Notes: generated from the letters alone by a model not told the origin. A stretch of 8,191 nt of DNA from an uncultured Rikenellaceae bacterium (GCA_949284665.1 CASDWR010000063.1:1-8191); one strand, 5' to 3'. Numbered from the stretch's first letter, positions 1 to 5,833 are shown. Translations and numbers: made by a program.

Positions 1-44
1 ACCAACATGACCGTCGAAAAGAGAATGATACTATATCTTTTCAT
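1..44 (-). CDS. Start of a probable exported protein, truncated by the window edge
   Basis: Reading the minus strand from an ATG at 44-42 gives 14 codons, MKRYSIILFSTVML, before the window ends. A short basic start followed by a hydrophobic run is typical of a Sec or lipoprotein signal peptide, so the product is probably exported; the function cannot be told. A perfect Bacteroidetes -7 element (TATCTTTG, minus, 71-64) sits 19 nt upstream of the ATG, which supports a real gene start here. The gene lies downstream of the DUF4290 gene on the same strand, but a hairpin and its own promoter separate them, so it is probably transcribed on its own. It could be a chance ORF, but the position, signal-like residues and promoter agree. 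Confidence 0.55.
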   Translation of the reverse strand, partial: MKRYSIILFSTVML

Positions 45-63
45 AACACCTTGATTTCATTTA

Positions 64-71
64 CAAAGATA
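64..71 (-). promoter_or_regulatory. Bacteroidetes -7 promoter element for the left-edge gene
   Basis: On the minus strand this reads TATCTTTG, an exact match to TAnnTTTG, the known -7 box of the Bacteroidetes primary sigma factor. It is placed for a very short leader before the ATG at 44. I see no good -33 (TTG-like) box 19-21 nt further upstream; the hairpin at 82-101 occupies that place. Confidence 0.5.
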
Positions 72-81
72 GATTCTTTAA

Positions 82-101
82 CCGGAATAATACCATTCCG
101 G
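82..101 (-). terminator. Hairpin downstream of the DUF4290 gene
   Basis: CCGGAAT (82-88) and ATTCCGG (95-101) form a perfect 7-bp stem with a 6-nt loop, 28 nt past the DUF4290 stop codon. On the minus strand it is followed by TTAAAG, only a weak U-tract. It probably ends the DUF4290 transcript. Because it lies in the -33 zone of the next promoter, it could also be an operator. Confidence 0.45.
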
Positions 102-129
102 TCCAAATCTTTTATTTTAAAACGGAAAA

Positions 130-780
130 TCATTTCGAATGATTATGTCGTTGCCCGTTATTTTTCCCGTTCTTGTTGTTTTTCTTGGTGTAGGAATTCT
201 TTTTATTCCGCTGGGTAAAGGGTTGTTTATAATCGTTTTTGATCAGATTCATGGCAGCTTCATCCACGATAATGCCATTTTCGGACATCCGTTTTATATC
301 TTTTATGATCACCTCGTTATTGGGATGTTCCTGATTGTATTCGTAACTTTTCGTTCGCAAGTAGCGGACGACATTCCCGACTACCGACTGAACAGCTGCT
401 TCATCCTTCACACCTTTGAGAGACTGCACGATGCGTTTCACATATTTTCCATAATGTTTCATGTCGATCCGCTTGTCCGGATAGGGCAGTCTGTTCGGGA
501 GAGGATTCAGAGTAGTCATGGTCGGAATCGGATACGGAGAGTCCACATCGAGCTTAAAATCCGACATGATAAACAGATGATCCCAGAGTTTGTGGGTAAA
601 TTCAGGGGTATCGCGCAACAAAGGGTTGAGATTACCCATGACATCAATCACCACACGAGCTTTGCGGTTACGTTCGTCCCGGTCTTCTATGGCCATCAGG
701 TTGTCGACCATTTCATGAATATGACGCCCATACTCGGGCAGGAACAATCGTCGTCTGTAAATATTATAATTCTTCTCCAT
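130..780 (-). CDS. DUF4290 family protein
   Basis: A 216-residue cytoplasmic protein recognised as DUF4290, a Bacteroidetes-restricted family of unknown function. The family hallmark near the N-terminus, LFLPEYGRHIHEMV (about residues 11-24), is present, followed by the VVIDVMGNLNPLLRD and HKLWDHLF segments (about 42-70). The middle is predicted helical. The last 30 or so residues are rich in Lys, Asn and Gln and probably disordered, which may mean nucleic-acid contact, but that is inference. The frame stays open 49 codons upstream, but the family N-terminus begins at MEKNYN, so I place the start at the ATG 780-778; no Shine-Dalgarno is visible, as is usual in this phylum. From memory, DUF4290 genes in Bacteroidales often sit near murA; that gene does not follow here. 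Confidence 0.85.
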   Translation of the reverse strand: MEKNYNIYRRRLFLPEYGRHIHEMVDNLMAIEDRDERNRKARVVIDVMGNLNPLLRDTPEFTHKLWDHLFIMSDFKLDVDSPYPIPTMTTLNPLPNRLPYPDKRIDMKHYGKYVKRIVQSLKGVKDEAAVQSVVGNVVRYLRTKSYEYNQEHPNNEVIIKDIKRMSENGIIVDEAAMNLIKNDYKQPFTQRNKKNSYTKKNNKNGKNNGQRHNHSK

Positions 781-955
781 CGAAAATGATTTTGCAATCC
801 ATACGAAGCGAACATGCAACCCCAAATAACGTCTTTCACACGGCAAAAAAAGACTTCTCACATATTCACTGCGGCACGAATTCCGCGGGCTACGACAGGT
901 TAGCGGGACAGTGAGCCTAATTTTCAAGGTGCCTGCGGATTCACTAATTTTGGTA
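781..955 (-). other. Long GC-rich leader of the DUF4290 gene, possible structured RNA
   Basis: From the predicted start near 950 to the ATG at 780 there are about 170 nt without a credible gene. The first 105 nt are much richer in G+C than the surroundings and contain complementary segments: on the minus strand GCAGGCAC can pair with GTGCCGC, with inner GGC/GCC and AATT/AATT pairing. A run of seven T (minus, 851-845) follows this part. It could be a 5' leader with regulatory structure, or a small RNA ending at the T-run with DUF4290 read through. No known RNA family was recognised with confidence. Confidence 0.3.
945..952 (+). promoter_or_regulatory. -7 promoter element for the AAA+ regulator gene
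   Basis: TAATTTTG is an exact match to the Bacteroidetes TAnnTTTG element. TTTTC at 921-925 lies 19 nt upstream, a fair -33 candidate at the usual spacing. The predicted start near 959 leaves about a 60-nt leader before the ATG at 1019. Confidence 0.55.
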
Positions 956-989
956 CAAAACTAATGCTTTTTTTTAAGAAAAAACAAAA
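956..989 (-). promoter_or_regulatory. Promoter for the DUF4290 gene (-33 and -7)
   Basis: On the minus strand TTTTG (989-985) and TAGTTTTG (963-956) are separated by 21 nt, matching the Bacteroidetes -33/-7 arrangement. The -7 box lies only 3 nt from the -7 box of the opposite-strand promoter (945-952), so the two polymerase footprints must overlap and the two promoters probably exclude each other. Confidence 0.6.
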
Positions 990-1018
990 TCTCGTAAGAT
1001 TTATATAGATTAACAGTT

Positions 1019-2167
1019 ATGGCAAACATTCTGGTTATTGATCCTTCGAGAGGTGTTCGTAACGCATTGAAAGAGTTACTCGAATACGAGGGATATACGG
1101 TATCGGTCGCCGAAGACAACATCTCGGGGGCCACACTTTACGCACGCCACGCCTTCGATCTGGTACTGTGCGGCCAGGAAGATTTTTCGATGCGTACCTC
1201 CACACCGTGGATCAAGCTATCCGAAGATGATTCATCCGAGTCGGCAATCCGTTCCATGAGGCAAGGAGCCTCCGATTTCATTTCCAAACCGATCGACAAG
1301 AACCGGCTGCTTTCAGCCGTCAAAAGATGTACCGAAGGGCAAAGCGAAAGGGCGAAGGAGATTTCGCCAGCATCGCCTCCGGCACAAAACAGACCGAAAC
1401 CTGCTCATACCGAGGCGATCATCGGAGATTCCCGTCAGATACAACATGTAAAACGTCTCATCGAGAAGGTGGCTCCCTCCGAGGCACGTGTGCTCATTAC
1501 CGGGGCGAATGGAACCGGGAAAGAACTTGTTGCCCGATGGCTGCATGAGAAAAGCCACCGTTGCAATGCCCCTTTTGTAGAGGTTAACTGTGCCGCTATC
1601 CCTTCCGAGCTGATAGAAAGCGAACTGTTCGGTCATGAGAAAGGAGCATTCACCTCGGCAATCAAACAACGCAAGGGGAAGTTCGAACAAGCCATCGGGG
1701 GTACCTTGTTTCTGGACGAGATCGGCGACATGAGTCTTTCTGCACAGGCCAAAGTATTGCGAGCGCTTCAGGAGAGCAAAATCAGCCGTGTCGGAAGCGA
1801 CAAGGATATCGAAGTCGACGTACGGGTCATCGCTGCAACGAACAAGAATCTGAAACGAGAGATCGAAGCAGGAAACTTCCGGGAGGATCTTTACCATCGG
1901 TTGAGCGTCATCATCATCAATGTTCCGGCACTTGCCGAACGAACCGGCGACATTCCTCTACTGATCAACTATTTTCTGGAAAAGATATGTGCCGAATATC
2001 TGATCCCTCCCAAACGGATCGAATCGGAGGCTGTCGATGAACTGTGTGCCATGCCATGGACCGGGAACATTCGCGAGTTGCGCAATGTCATCGAACGGCT
2101 CATCATCTTGAGCAGTGAAACCATCACCCTCGAAGACGTCCGCACTTACGCCATGGGGGTACTTTGA
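1019..2167 (+). CDS. Sigma54-activator-like AAA+ response regulator with degenerate receiver and no HTH
   Basis: A 382-residue protein of the NtrC/AtoC class. Residues 1-105 resemble a receiver but are degenerate: the acidic pair is DP (8-9), the phosphoacceptor position is Gly52 (LCG instead of LCD), and about 12 residues are missing before the conserved KP (90-91). Residues 134-375 are a complete AAA+ ATPase: Walker A GANGTGKE (162-169), Walker B TLFLDE (229-234), sensor I in IAATNKN, arginines in FREDLYHRL, and sensor II in GNIRELRN. The sigma54-contact loop is GAFTSA (209-214) rather than GAFTGA. The protein ends at the close of the AAA+ lid with no Fis-type HTH, as in other Bacteroidetes members of this subfamily that I recall. 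It may therefore work without phosphorylation and without its own DNA site. No kinase gene adjoins it; it starts at an ATG 60 nt after a divergent promoter. Confidence 0.88.
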   Translation: MANILVIDPSRGVRNALKELLEYEGYTVSVAEDNISGATLYARHAFDLVLCGQEDFSMRTSTPWIKLSEDDSSESAIRSMRQGASDFISKPIDKNRLLSAVKRCTEGQSERAKEISPASPPAQNRPKPAHTEAIIGDSRQIQHVKRLIEKVAPSEARVLITGANGTGKELVARWLHEKSHRCNAPFVEVNCAAIPSELIESELFGHEKGAFTSAIKQRKGKFEQAIGGTLFLDEIGDMSLSAQAKVLRALQESKISRVGSDKDIEVDVRVIAATNKNLKREIEAGNFREDLYHRLSVIIINVPALAERTGDIPLLINYFLEKICAEYLIPPKRIESEAVDELCAMPWTGNIRELRNVIERLIILSSETITLEDVRTYAMGVL

Positions 2168-2215
2168 TAATAGCCGCCACCCGTCGTCATCCACCACCGT
2201 ACGACCGAGACACAA

Positions 2216-2255
2216 GAGACGGGCACCGGTCCTTTCAAGGACCGGTGCCCGTCTC
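2216..2255. terminator. Strong hairpin between convergent genes
   Basis: A perfect 17-bp stem (2216-2232 with 2239-2255, beginning GAGACGGGCACC) encloses a TTTCAA loop, which itself can add one more pair. It sits 48 nt past the stop of the AAA+ gene and 18 nt past the stop of the PepSY-like gene, so it probably ends transcription from both sides. There is no T-run on either strand, so it is not a classical Rho-independent terminator; it could also protect 3' ends. Confidence 0.65.
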
Positions 2256-2273
2256 ATTGACGAGTTCACACCA

Positions 2274-2723
2274 TCAATCGTCGATATCTATTACATTGAA
2301 CTGGCTGTCGAACTCTATTTCCAATCTGTTGGAAAGTTTCACCTCCCAGGAACGTCTGTCACGCTCGATTTTTACGATCTGAGTCTGAGGAAAGTTTTCC
2401 TTGACAAAATCAGCAATCTGCGCAGGAACGATATCGGCAGGGACAGCACAATCTCTACATTTCACCTCTTTCCATGCTCCATTGTGATCGAACTCCACCT
2501 TGTTACCGTTGACAAAAACCAGTTCGTATTCATCATAAAACTCTTTCTGTTCCTTTTTGACATACGCTACTTTCGTCTTCGGGAAATAGGTTTTGATGAA
2601 AGTCTGCGCTTCGGCAGGCAACTGGTTCACCTGGATCGGATATTCCACACCGGCTACGGCAGCCATACTCATCGAGAATATGCATGCCATTACGAGAATT
2701 GCTCTTTTCATAATCGTTTTCAT
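2274..2723 (-). CDS. Exported PepSY-like (DUF2874) protein
   Basis: A 149-residue protein. Residues 1-24 form a signal peptide (basic MKTIMKR, hydrophobic core, AVAG cleavage region), so the product is periplasmic or surface-exposed. The mature part holds two tandem PepSY-like units, about 34-87 and 95-148, each with the pattern LP/VP, a helix ending in FP, then strands around a VEFD or IEFD motif. A CxxC (Cys89, Cys92) lies between them. Such proteins are common in Bacteroidetes and often lie next to two-component systems; their biochemical role is unknown, although a PepSY fold suggests inhibition or binding of a protease or other partner. The gene follows the sensor kinase on the same strand but has its own promoter region. 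The start is the ATG at 2723; a second ATG 12 nt downstream is possible. Confidence 0.82.
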   Translation of the reverse strand: MKTIMKRAILVMACIFSMSMAAVAGVEYPIQVNQLPAEAQTFIKTYFPKTKVAYVKKEQKEFYDEYELVFVNGNKVEFDHNGAWKEVKCRDCAVPADIVPAQIADFVKENFPQTQIVKIERDRRSWEVKLSNRLEIEFDSQFNVIDIDD

Positions 2724-2773
2724 TTTTAATGGTTGTTTGTAATTATTACTCTTTTTCCGTTCTTTTCACACTG

Positions 2774-2781
2774 CAAAGTTG
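2774..2781 (-). promoter_or_regulatory. Weak -7 element for the PepSY-like gene
   Basis: On the minus strand CAACTTTG has one mismatch to TAnnTTTG. It would start transcription near 2767, about 45 nt before the ATG. No -33 box is seen; the direct repeat at 2791-2808 takes its place, 9 nt upstream, which suggests an activator-dependent promoter. Confidence 0.4.
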
Positions 2782-2790
2782 AAGAACGAT

Positions 2791-2808
2791 TCTGAAACGA
2801 ATCTGAAA
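2791..2808 (-). promoter_or_regulatory. Direct-repeat operator, probable OmpR-type regulator site
   Basis: TCTGAAA occurs at 2791-2797 and again at 2802-2808, an exact repeat with 11-bp period, the spacing expected for two OmpR-family subunits bound on one face of DNA. A closely similar element precedes the response-regulator gene at 5186-5203. In transcription direction it reads TTTCAGA-N4-TTTCAGA. That the 4329-5009 regulator binds it is inference. Confidence 0.5.
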
Positions 2809-3040
2809 AAACAATTTTCTTTGATTTTTTGTGAAATTTCGGGGAATCCACCATACGCTCCCACTTGATCCGTCAGTTACCTGCCCAAAAAACTGGAAAA
2901 GAAAAATTTTCTTCGGCTACCGGATACCGGGGATCTCCCCCCCCATTCATGATATGGTATCCCGAGAACATTACAAGCGTTCCGCCCGTCGAAACTGGAA
3001 AGACATTGCTGTCGAAATACGACATTCCCTCAGTCCGACG

Positions 3041-4324
3041 TCAGTTTCGAACGTTCCTCCTTACATGGAAACAATGCAAGCCCCCTTCGAAAAGATAGGC
3101 AACCCACAACCCATACTGGGCACATATCGAGCGAACGATAGCTAGGCCCAAGCCAGAAGAACCTTCCTTGTTCTCGCCGCGCCAGAACCGTTCGAAAATG
3201 GATCCTTCGTCCAGTGCGCCCTTCTCAGCCGTATTGCAGAATACCATTTCATCGTGCGCGACAACCACTTTCACCTGTCCTCCTGCGGGGGAATGTATGA
3301 AAGCGTTACGCAATAAATTGGACAGCAACGCTTCCGCCAACGATCTGTTCATCCGGACCGTGAATGTCCCATGACGGACAAAACCGATCTGCAGATCTCG
3401 ACTCTCGTAAAGTTCGCCATAATCGGCCAACATGCGTTCCACCAATTCACCGAGTTCGACATCATCGGCTTCAGGGAACTGACCGTTGTCGATCTTCGAC
3501 AAGAAAAGCAACGATCTGTTGAGCCGGACAATCCGGTCAATGGCTTGCCGGGTCCGCATCACTTCACGCAACTGTTCCTCAGAGAGTTCCGTATGGTCCA
3601 CAAGCCACTCGAGCCGGTTACGACAAACGGCCAATGGGGTTTGTAACTCATGAGAAGCGTTACCGATAAATTGTTTCTGCTGGTCGAAAAGCCGTTCGAT
3701 TCGATTCCGGTACCGATCGACAGCCTCATTAAGCTTTTGGAATTCGCGGACATCGGTTCTGTTTTCGAGCGGACGATTTTCCTGTCCGACCCGATAATCT
3801 TCGAGCCAGTCGAGCAAGACGTATAGCGGACGTATGCTGCGATAGAAAACCCAGATAGTCACGCCTATGATTGTCAGGAGCAATATACCATAAAGAACAG
3901 CCATCCCGATGAATACACTGTCTTTCAACTCCTCCTTGCCAAAGTTCGGCATGGCAACCGTCAACAAATGATAATCTCCTTCGGCATCGCAGAAAAGCCG
4001 ATTCAATACACGAGCAGGAGCCCTTTCATCCTGAGCCGGGAAATAGACACGCCGATCGGAATATTCCGGTTCGTCGAACATCGATGCCTCCTGTTCGCTC
4101 ATCTCCTCAATCCGATAACTGGCAATTCCCGAAGCACCCTCGTCGGACAAGTCGTCACCGGTCAGTACCTGCATCACGAGCACCTCGGCATAATCGTCGA
4201 GTACCTCGTCGGCTTCTTCGTCAATTTCGCTTGCGACACTCAGATAAAAAAGCACGGCCCACAAGGCCAATACGATTGTCAATGCCGCCGATGTCCGCAA
4301 GGCTATGCGATAGATCAGTCTCAT
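3041..4324 (-). CDS. Sensor histidine kinase of a two-component system
   Basis: A 427-residue membrane kinase. TM1 is about residues 8-31, an acidic periplasmic region spans about 32-135, and TM2 about 137-161, followed by a HAMP-like linker (about 162-212). The H-box is FIGNASHELQTPLAV with His225 as phosphoacceptor. The ATPase domain has the N-box NLLRNAFIHS (Asn340), a degenerate G1 region (CNTAEKG), the F-box IFERFWRG and the G2 box SSGLGLAIV. All parts needed for autophosphorylation are present. It starts at an ATG 4 nt after the stop of the upstream response regulator, so the two are an operon and probably translationally coupled. The signal sensed is unknown; the many Glu/Asp residues of the periplasmic part could bind cations or cationic peptides, but this is a guess. 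Confidence 0.93.
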   Translation of the reverse strand: MRLIYRIALRTSAALTIVLALWAVLFYLSVASEIDEEADEVLDDYAEVLVMQVLTGDDLSDEGASGIASYRIEEMSEQEASMFDEPEYSDRRVYFPAQDERAPARVLNRLFCDAEGDYHLLTVAMPNFGKEELKDSVFIGMAVLYGILLLTIIGVTIWVFYRSIRPLYVLLDWLEDYRVGQENRPLENRTDVREFQKLNEAVDRYRNRIERLFDQQKQFIGNASHELQTPLAVCRNRLEWLVDHTELSEEQLREVMRTRQAIDRIVRLNRSLLFLSKIDNGQFPEADDVELGELVERMLADYGELYESRDLQIGFVRHGTFTVRMNRSLAEALLSNLLRNAFIHSPAGGQVKVVVAHDEMVFCNTAEKGALDEGSIFERFWRGENKEGSSGLGLAIVRSICAQYGLWVAYLFEGGLHCFHVRRNVRN

Positions 4325-4328
4325 ACGC

Positions 4329-5009
4329 TTATTCGCTCATCACCATTTTATACCCGAAGCCATAGACCGACCTGATTTCAGCCGTAGCTCCGCTTTGACG
4401 GAGTTTTTTCCGTACATTTTTAACCTGAGCATACACGAAATCGAAACTGTCCGCCTGATCGATATGGTCTCCCCAGACAGCCTCGGCCAACGTGGTTTTG
4501 TCAACCAGATGGCCGGGATGCCGGACGAAATAACTGAGGATGTCATACTCCTTGCGCAAAAGCGGCACTTCCGTTTCGCCGACTGTCACGTGCAACGAAT
4601 CCGGCCGGATCGTGATATTTCCGAACGAAAAGGTCAACTCACCTTCTCCCTGCCGGCGACGCATTAAACTTCGAATACGGGCCGACAGTTCGGCAAGATG
4701 AAAGGGCTTGGCCAGATAATCGTCGGCCCCCAACTCCAGACCCGCGATTTTATCGTCGAGCGCATCACGTGCCGAAATAATAATCACTCCGGCATCTTTC
4801 CGGGCATCTTTCAACCGGCGTAGCAATTCCAGACCATTACCTCCGGGCAACATGATATCAAGCAAGATACAATCATAACTGTATTCGGCGATCCTTTCTG
4901 CCGCTTCATCGAAAGTCCCTGCTGAGACGACCACATAACGTTCCGCCTCAAGACTTTTCTGCATCATTTCGCACAGCGAAGGTTCATCCTCCACAATCAG
5001 TATTTTCAT
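4329..5009 (-). CDS. OmpR/PhoB-family response regulator
   Basis: A 226-residue DNA-binding response regulator. The receiver (about 1-118) has the acidic pair in VEDEP, phosphoacceptor Asp51 in LLDIMLPGGNG, Ser79 in IIISAR and Lys101 in AKPF, so it should be phosphorylated normally, by the adjacent kinase. Residues about 125-224 form an OmpR-type winged helix ending in SVYGFGYKM. The reading frame can begin at a TTG at 5021, but the family N-terminus is MKILIVEDE, so I choose the ATG at 5009, preceded by a modest GGATGAG. Its upstream region carries a direct repeat also found before the PepSY-like gene, which suggests autoregulation. It resembles many Bacteroidetes regulators (for example of the RprY kind), but I cannot assign a specific name. 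Confidence 0.93.
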   Translation of the reverse strand: MKILIVEDEPSLCEMMQKSLEAERYVVVSAGTFDEAAERIAEYSYDCILLDIMLPGGNGLELLRRLKDARKDAGVIIISARDALDDKIAGLELGADDYLAKPFHLAELSARIRSLMRRRQGEGELTFSFGNITIRPDSLHVTVGETEVPLLRKEYDILSYFVRHPGHLVDKTTLAEAVWGDHIDQADSFDFVYAQVKNVRKKLRQSGATAEIRSVYGFGYKMVMSE

Positions 5010-5169
5010 TTTCTCATCCAATAATTCGTTGTCCTTTCCACTCTTTTTATCCAGAAAATGGCAATTCCACAGCGCCCTTCTTCTCCTCCTTATCTATTTT
5101 CAGCCCGTTCGGACAGATCTCGATCGGACACTCATCCCCACTCTTTTGAAAAACGTTCTTCGAGGAGGC
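5010..5169 (-). other. Leader of the response-regulator/kinase operon
   Basis: About 150 nt lie between the predicted transcription start (near 5164) and the ATG at 5009. On the minus strand there is an 11-codon ATG frame (5135-5100, MSVRSRSVRTG) and a longer frame without ATG or GTG start ending at a TAA at 5049-5047. Neither is a convincing gene. No known riboswitch was recognised. Confidence 0.3.
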
Positions 5170-5177
5170 CAAAATAA
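5170..5177 (-). promoter_or_regulatory. Weak -7 element for the response-regulator operon
   Basis: On the minus strand TTATTTTG has one mismatch to TAnnTTTG. The direct repeat at 5186-5203 lies 8 nt upstream in place of a -33 box, nearly the same layout as at the PepSY-like gene (9 nt). Confidence 0.4.
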
Positions 5178-5185
5178 GAGTAGAA

Positions 5186-5203
5186 TTCGAAAAGAATCTG
5201 AAA
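5186..5203 (-). promoter_or_regulatory. Direct-repeat operator upstream of the response regulator
   Basis: TTCGAAA (5186-5192) and TCTGAAA (5197-5203) are 11 bp apart. Aligned over 21 positions with the element at 2791-2811, 16 bases agree, including the core GAATCTGAAA. The matching position before a weak -7 element suggests that one activator, most simply the response regulator itself, uses both sites. Confidence 0.48.
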
Positions 5204-5235
5204 CGACACAGTTCCGGTCGTCACGTAATGTTTCT

Positions 5236-5265
5236 GTCGTCAGCGTACCGTTTCGGGGAGACGAC
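5236..5265 (-). terminator. Possible terminator hairpin after the nitroreductase gene
   Basis: GTCGTC (5236-5241) can pair with GACGAC (5260-5265), with an inner CCG-TTT-CGG. It starts 4 nt past the nitroreductase stop codon on the minus strand. The stem is short and no T-run follows, so this is a weak call. Confidence 0.3.
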
Positions 5266-5269
5266 GTTT

Positions 5270-5818
5270 TTATGGTTTTTTTACAAAAGTGACTTTCCCT
5301 CTCCACTCCGGATACGGGCGTCTCGGACGACGTTCCGAATCGGACGGATAACCGAGAGCTACGACACAAAGAACCCGAAAAGCGTCTTTAACAGGAAGAA
5401 ATGTACGGAGATAGGTCTCTGCATCTCCTTCATCGGGATTATCCTTCGATCGCGGCCGACCGTTCACATGGACCCAGCAACTTCCCAAACCGACGGCCTC
5501 GGCAGCCAATTGAAGATACGTTGCGGAAATAGCACAGTTGTCAACCCACAGATCGGTAAGAGCCGTATTCCCGACAACCAATACAGCCACGGGGGCATTA
5601 TCCAGAAAAGCCGATCCGAAATCGCGCATTCGGGCAATCCGTGCGATCGTTTCCCGATCTTCGACAACGATGAATTCCGTACTTCGACAATTTTTGGACG
5701 AAGGAGCTGTCAGCGCGGCTTGCAGAATTTTTTCCAATACCTGACGATCAATCGGCTGCTCGGAGAATTTCCGAACCGAATGGCGGGTATCGATCATTTC
5801 AAAAAAATCCATATTCAT
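5270..5818 (-). CDS. Nitroreductase family protein (FMN-dependent oxidoreductase)
   Basis: A 182-residue protein of the nitroreductase superfamily, which uses FMN and NAD(P)H to reduce nitro groups, quinones or other acceptors; the natural substrate cannot be told. Seen features: RHSVRKF (12-18), the FMN phosphate-binding segment near the N-terminus; APSSKNCRSTEFIVV (about 38-52); a long central helix with NCAISATYLQLAAEAVGLGSCWV, the conserved GLGSCW segment; and a Lys-rich C-terminus after YPEWRGKV. The frame is open upstream to 5944, but that part overlaps the divergent HAD gene and has no family similarity. The start is taken as the ATG at 5818 (MNMDFFEMI); the ATG at 5812 is equally possible. 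It is a single-gene unit, divergent from the HAD/rdgB operon. Confidence 0.9.
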   Translation of the reverse strand: MNMDFFEMIDTRHSVRKFSEQPIDRQVLEKILQAALTAPSSKNCRSTEFIVVEDRETIARIARMRDFGSAFLDNAPVAVLVVGNTALTDLWVDNCAISATYLQLAAEAVGLGSCWVHVNGRPRSKDNPDEGDAETYLRTFLPVKDAFRVLCVVALGYPSDSERRPRRPYPEWRGKVTFVKKP

Positions 5819-5833
5819 AACTCTTTTTCCCAA

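Larger units (their letters stand above)
2724..3040. other. Regulatory gap between kinase gene and PepSY-like gene
   Basis: These 317 bases hold no credible gene. The part next to the PepSY-like gene carries its promoter and an 11-bp-period direct repeat (2791-2808). Further right are a small hairpin GGGGATCTCCCC (2929-2940) leading into an 8-C tract, a 5-bp hairpin TGTCG-AAATA-CGACA (3010-3024), and a 9-bp inverted repeat TCGAAACTG (2989-2997) / CAGTTTCGA (3042-3050) whose right arm covers the kinase stop codon and which may shape the end of the kinase mRNA. Confidence 0.5.

Noticed and set aside
139..789. Open frame of 216 codons on the plus strand
   Set aside because: It is the antisense shadow of the DUF4290 gene, which matches a known family over its full length; the plus-strand translation resembles nothing.
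880..925. Cobalamin-riboswitch-like core (ACTGTCCCGC then AACCTGT on the minus strand)
   Set aside because: The upstream GGGAA/GGTG segments and the downstream B12-box (AGCCAGGAGACCTGCC-like) are missing, and DUF4290 has no link to B12. A covariance-model search would settle it.
781..927. 49-codon N-terminal extension of the DUF4290 frame
   Set aside because: The family begins at MEKNYN; the extension is Arg-rich, unlike the family, and overlaps the GC-rich leader.
2115..2729. Plus-strand frame of 204 codons
   Set aside because: It is antisense to the PepSY-like gene and runs through the strong hairpin; no family resemblance.
2933..2945. Poly-C tract as a phase-variation switch
   Set aside because: The 8-C run is in a non-coding gap, not in a reading frame or between promoter boxes of a called promoter.
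3371..4375. Several plus-strand frames opposite the kinase gene
   Set aside because: Shadow frames of a well-supported histidine kinase; no start signals or recognisable domains.
5217..5242. GTCGTCA repeated at 5217 and 5236
   Set aside because: Short, imperfect beyond 7 bases, and the right copy is part of the hairpin arm at 5236-5241; no clear meaning.
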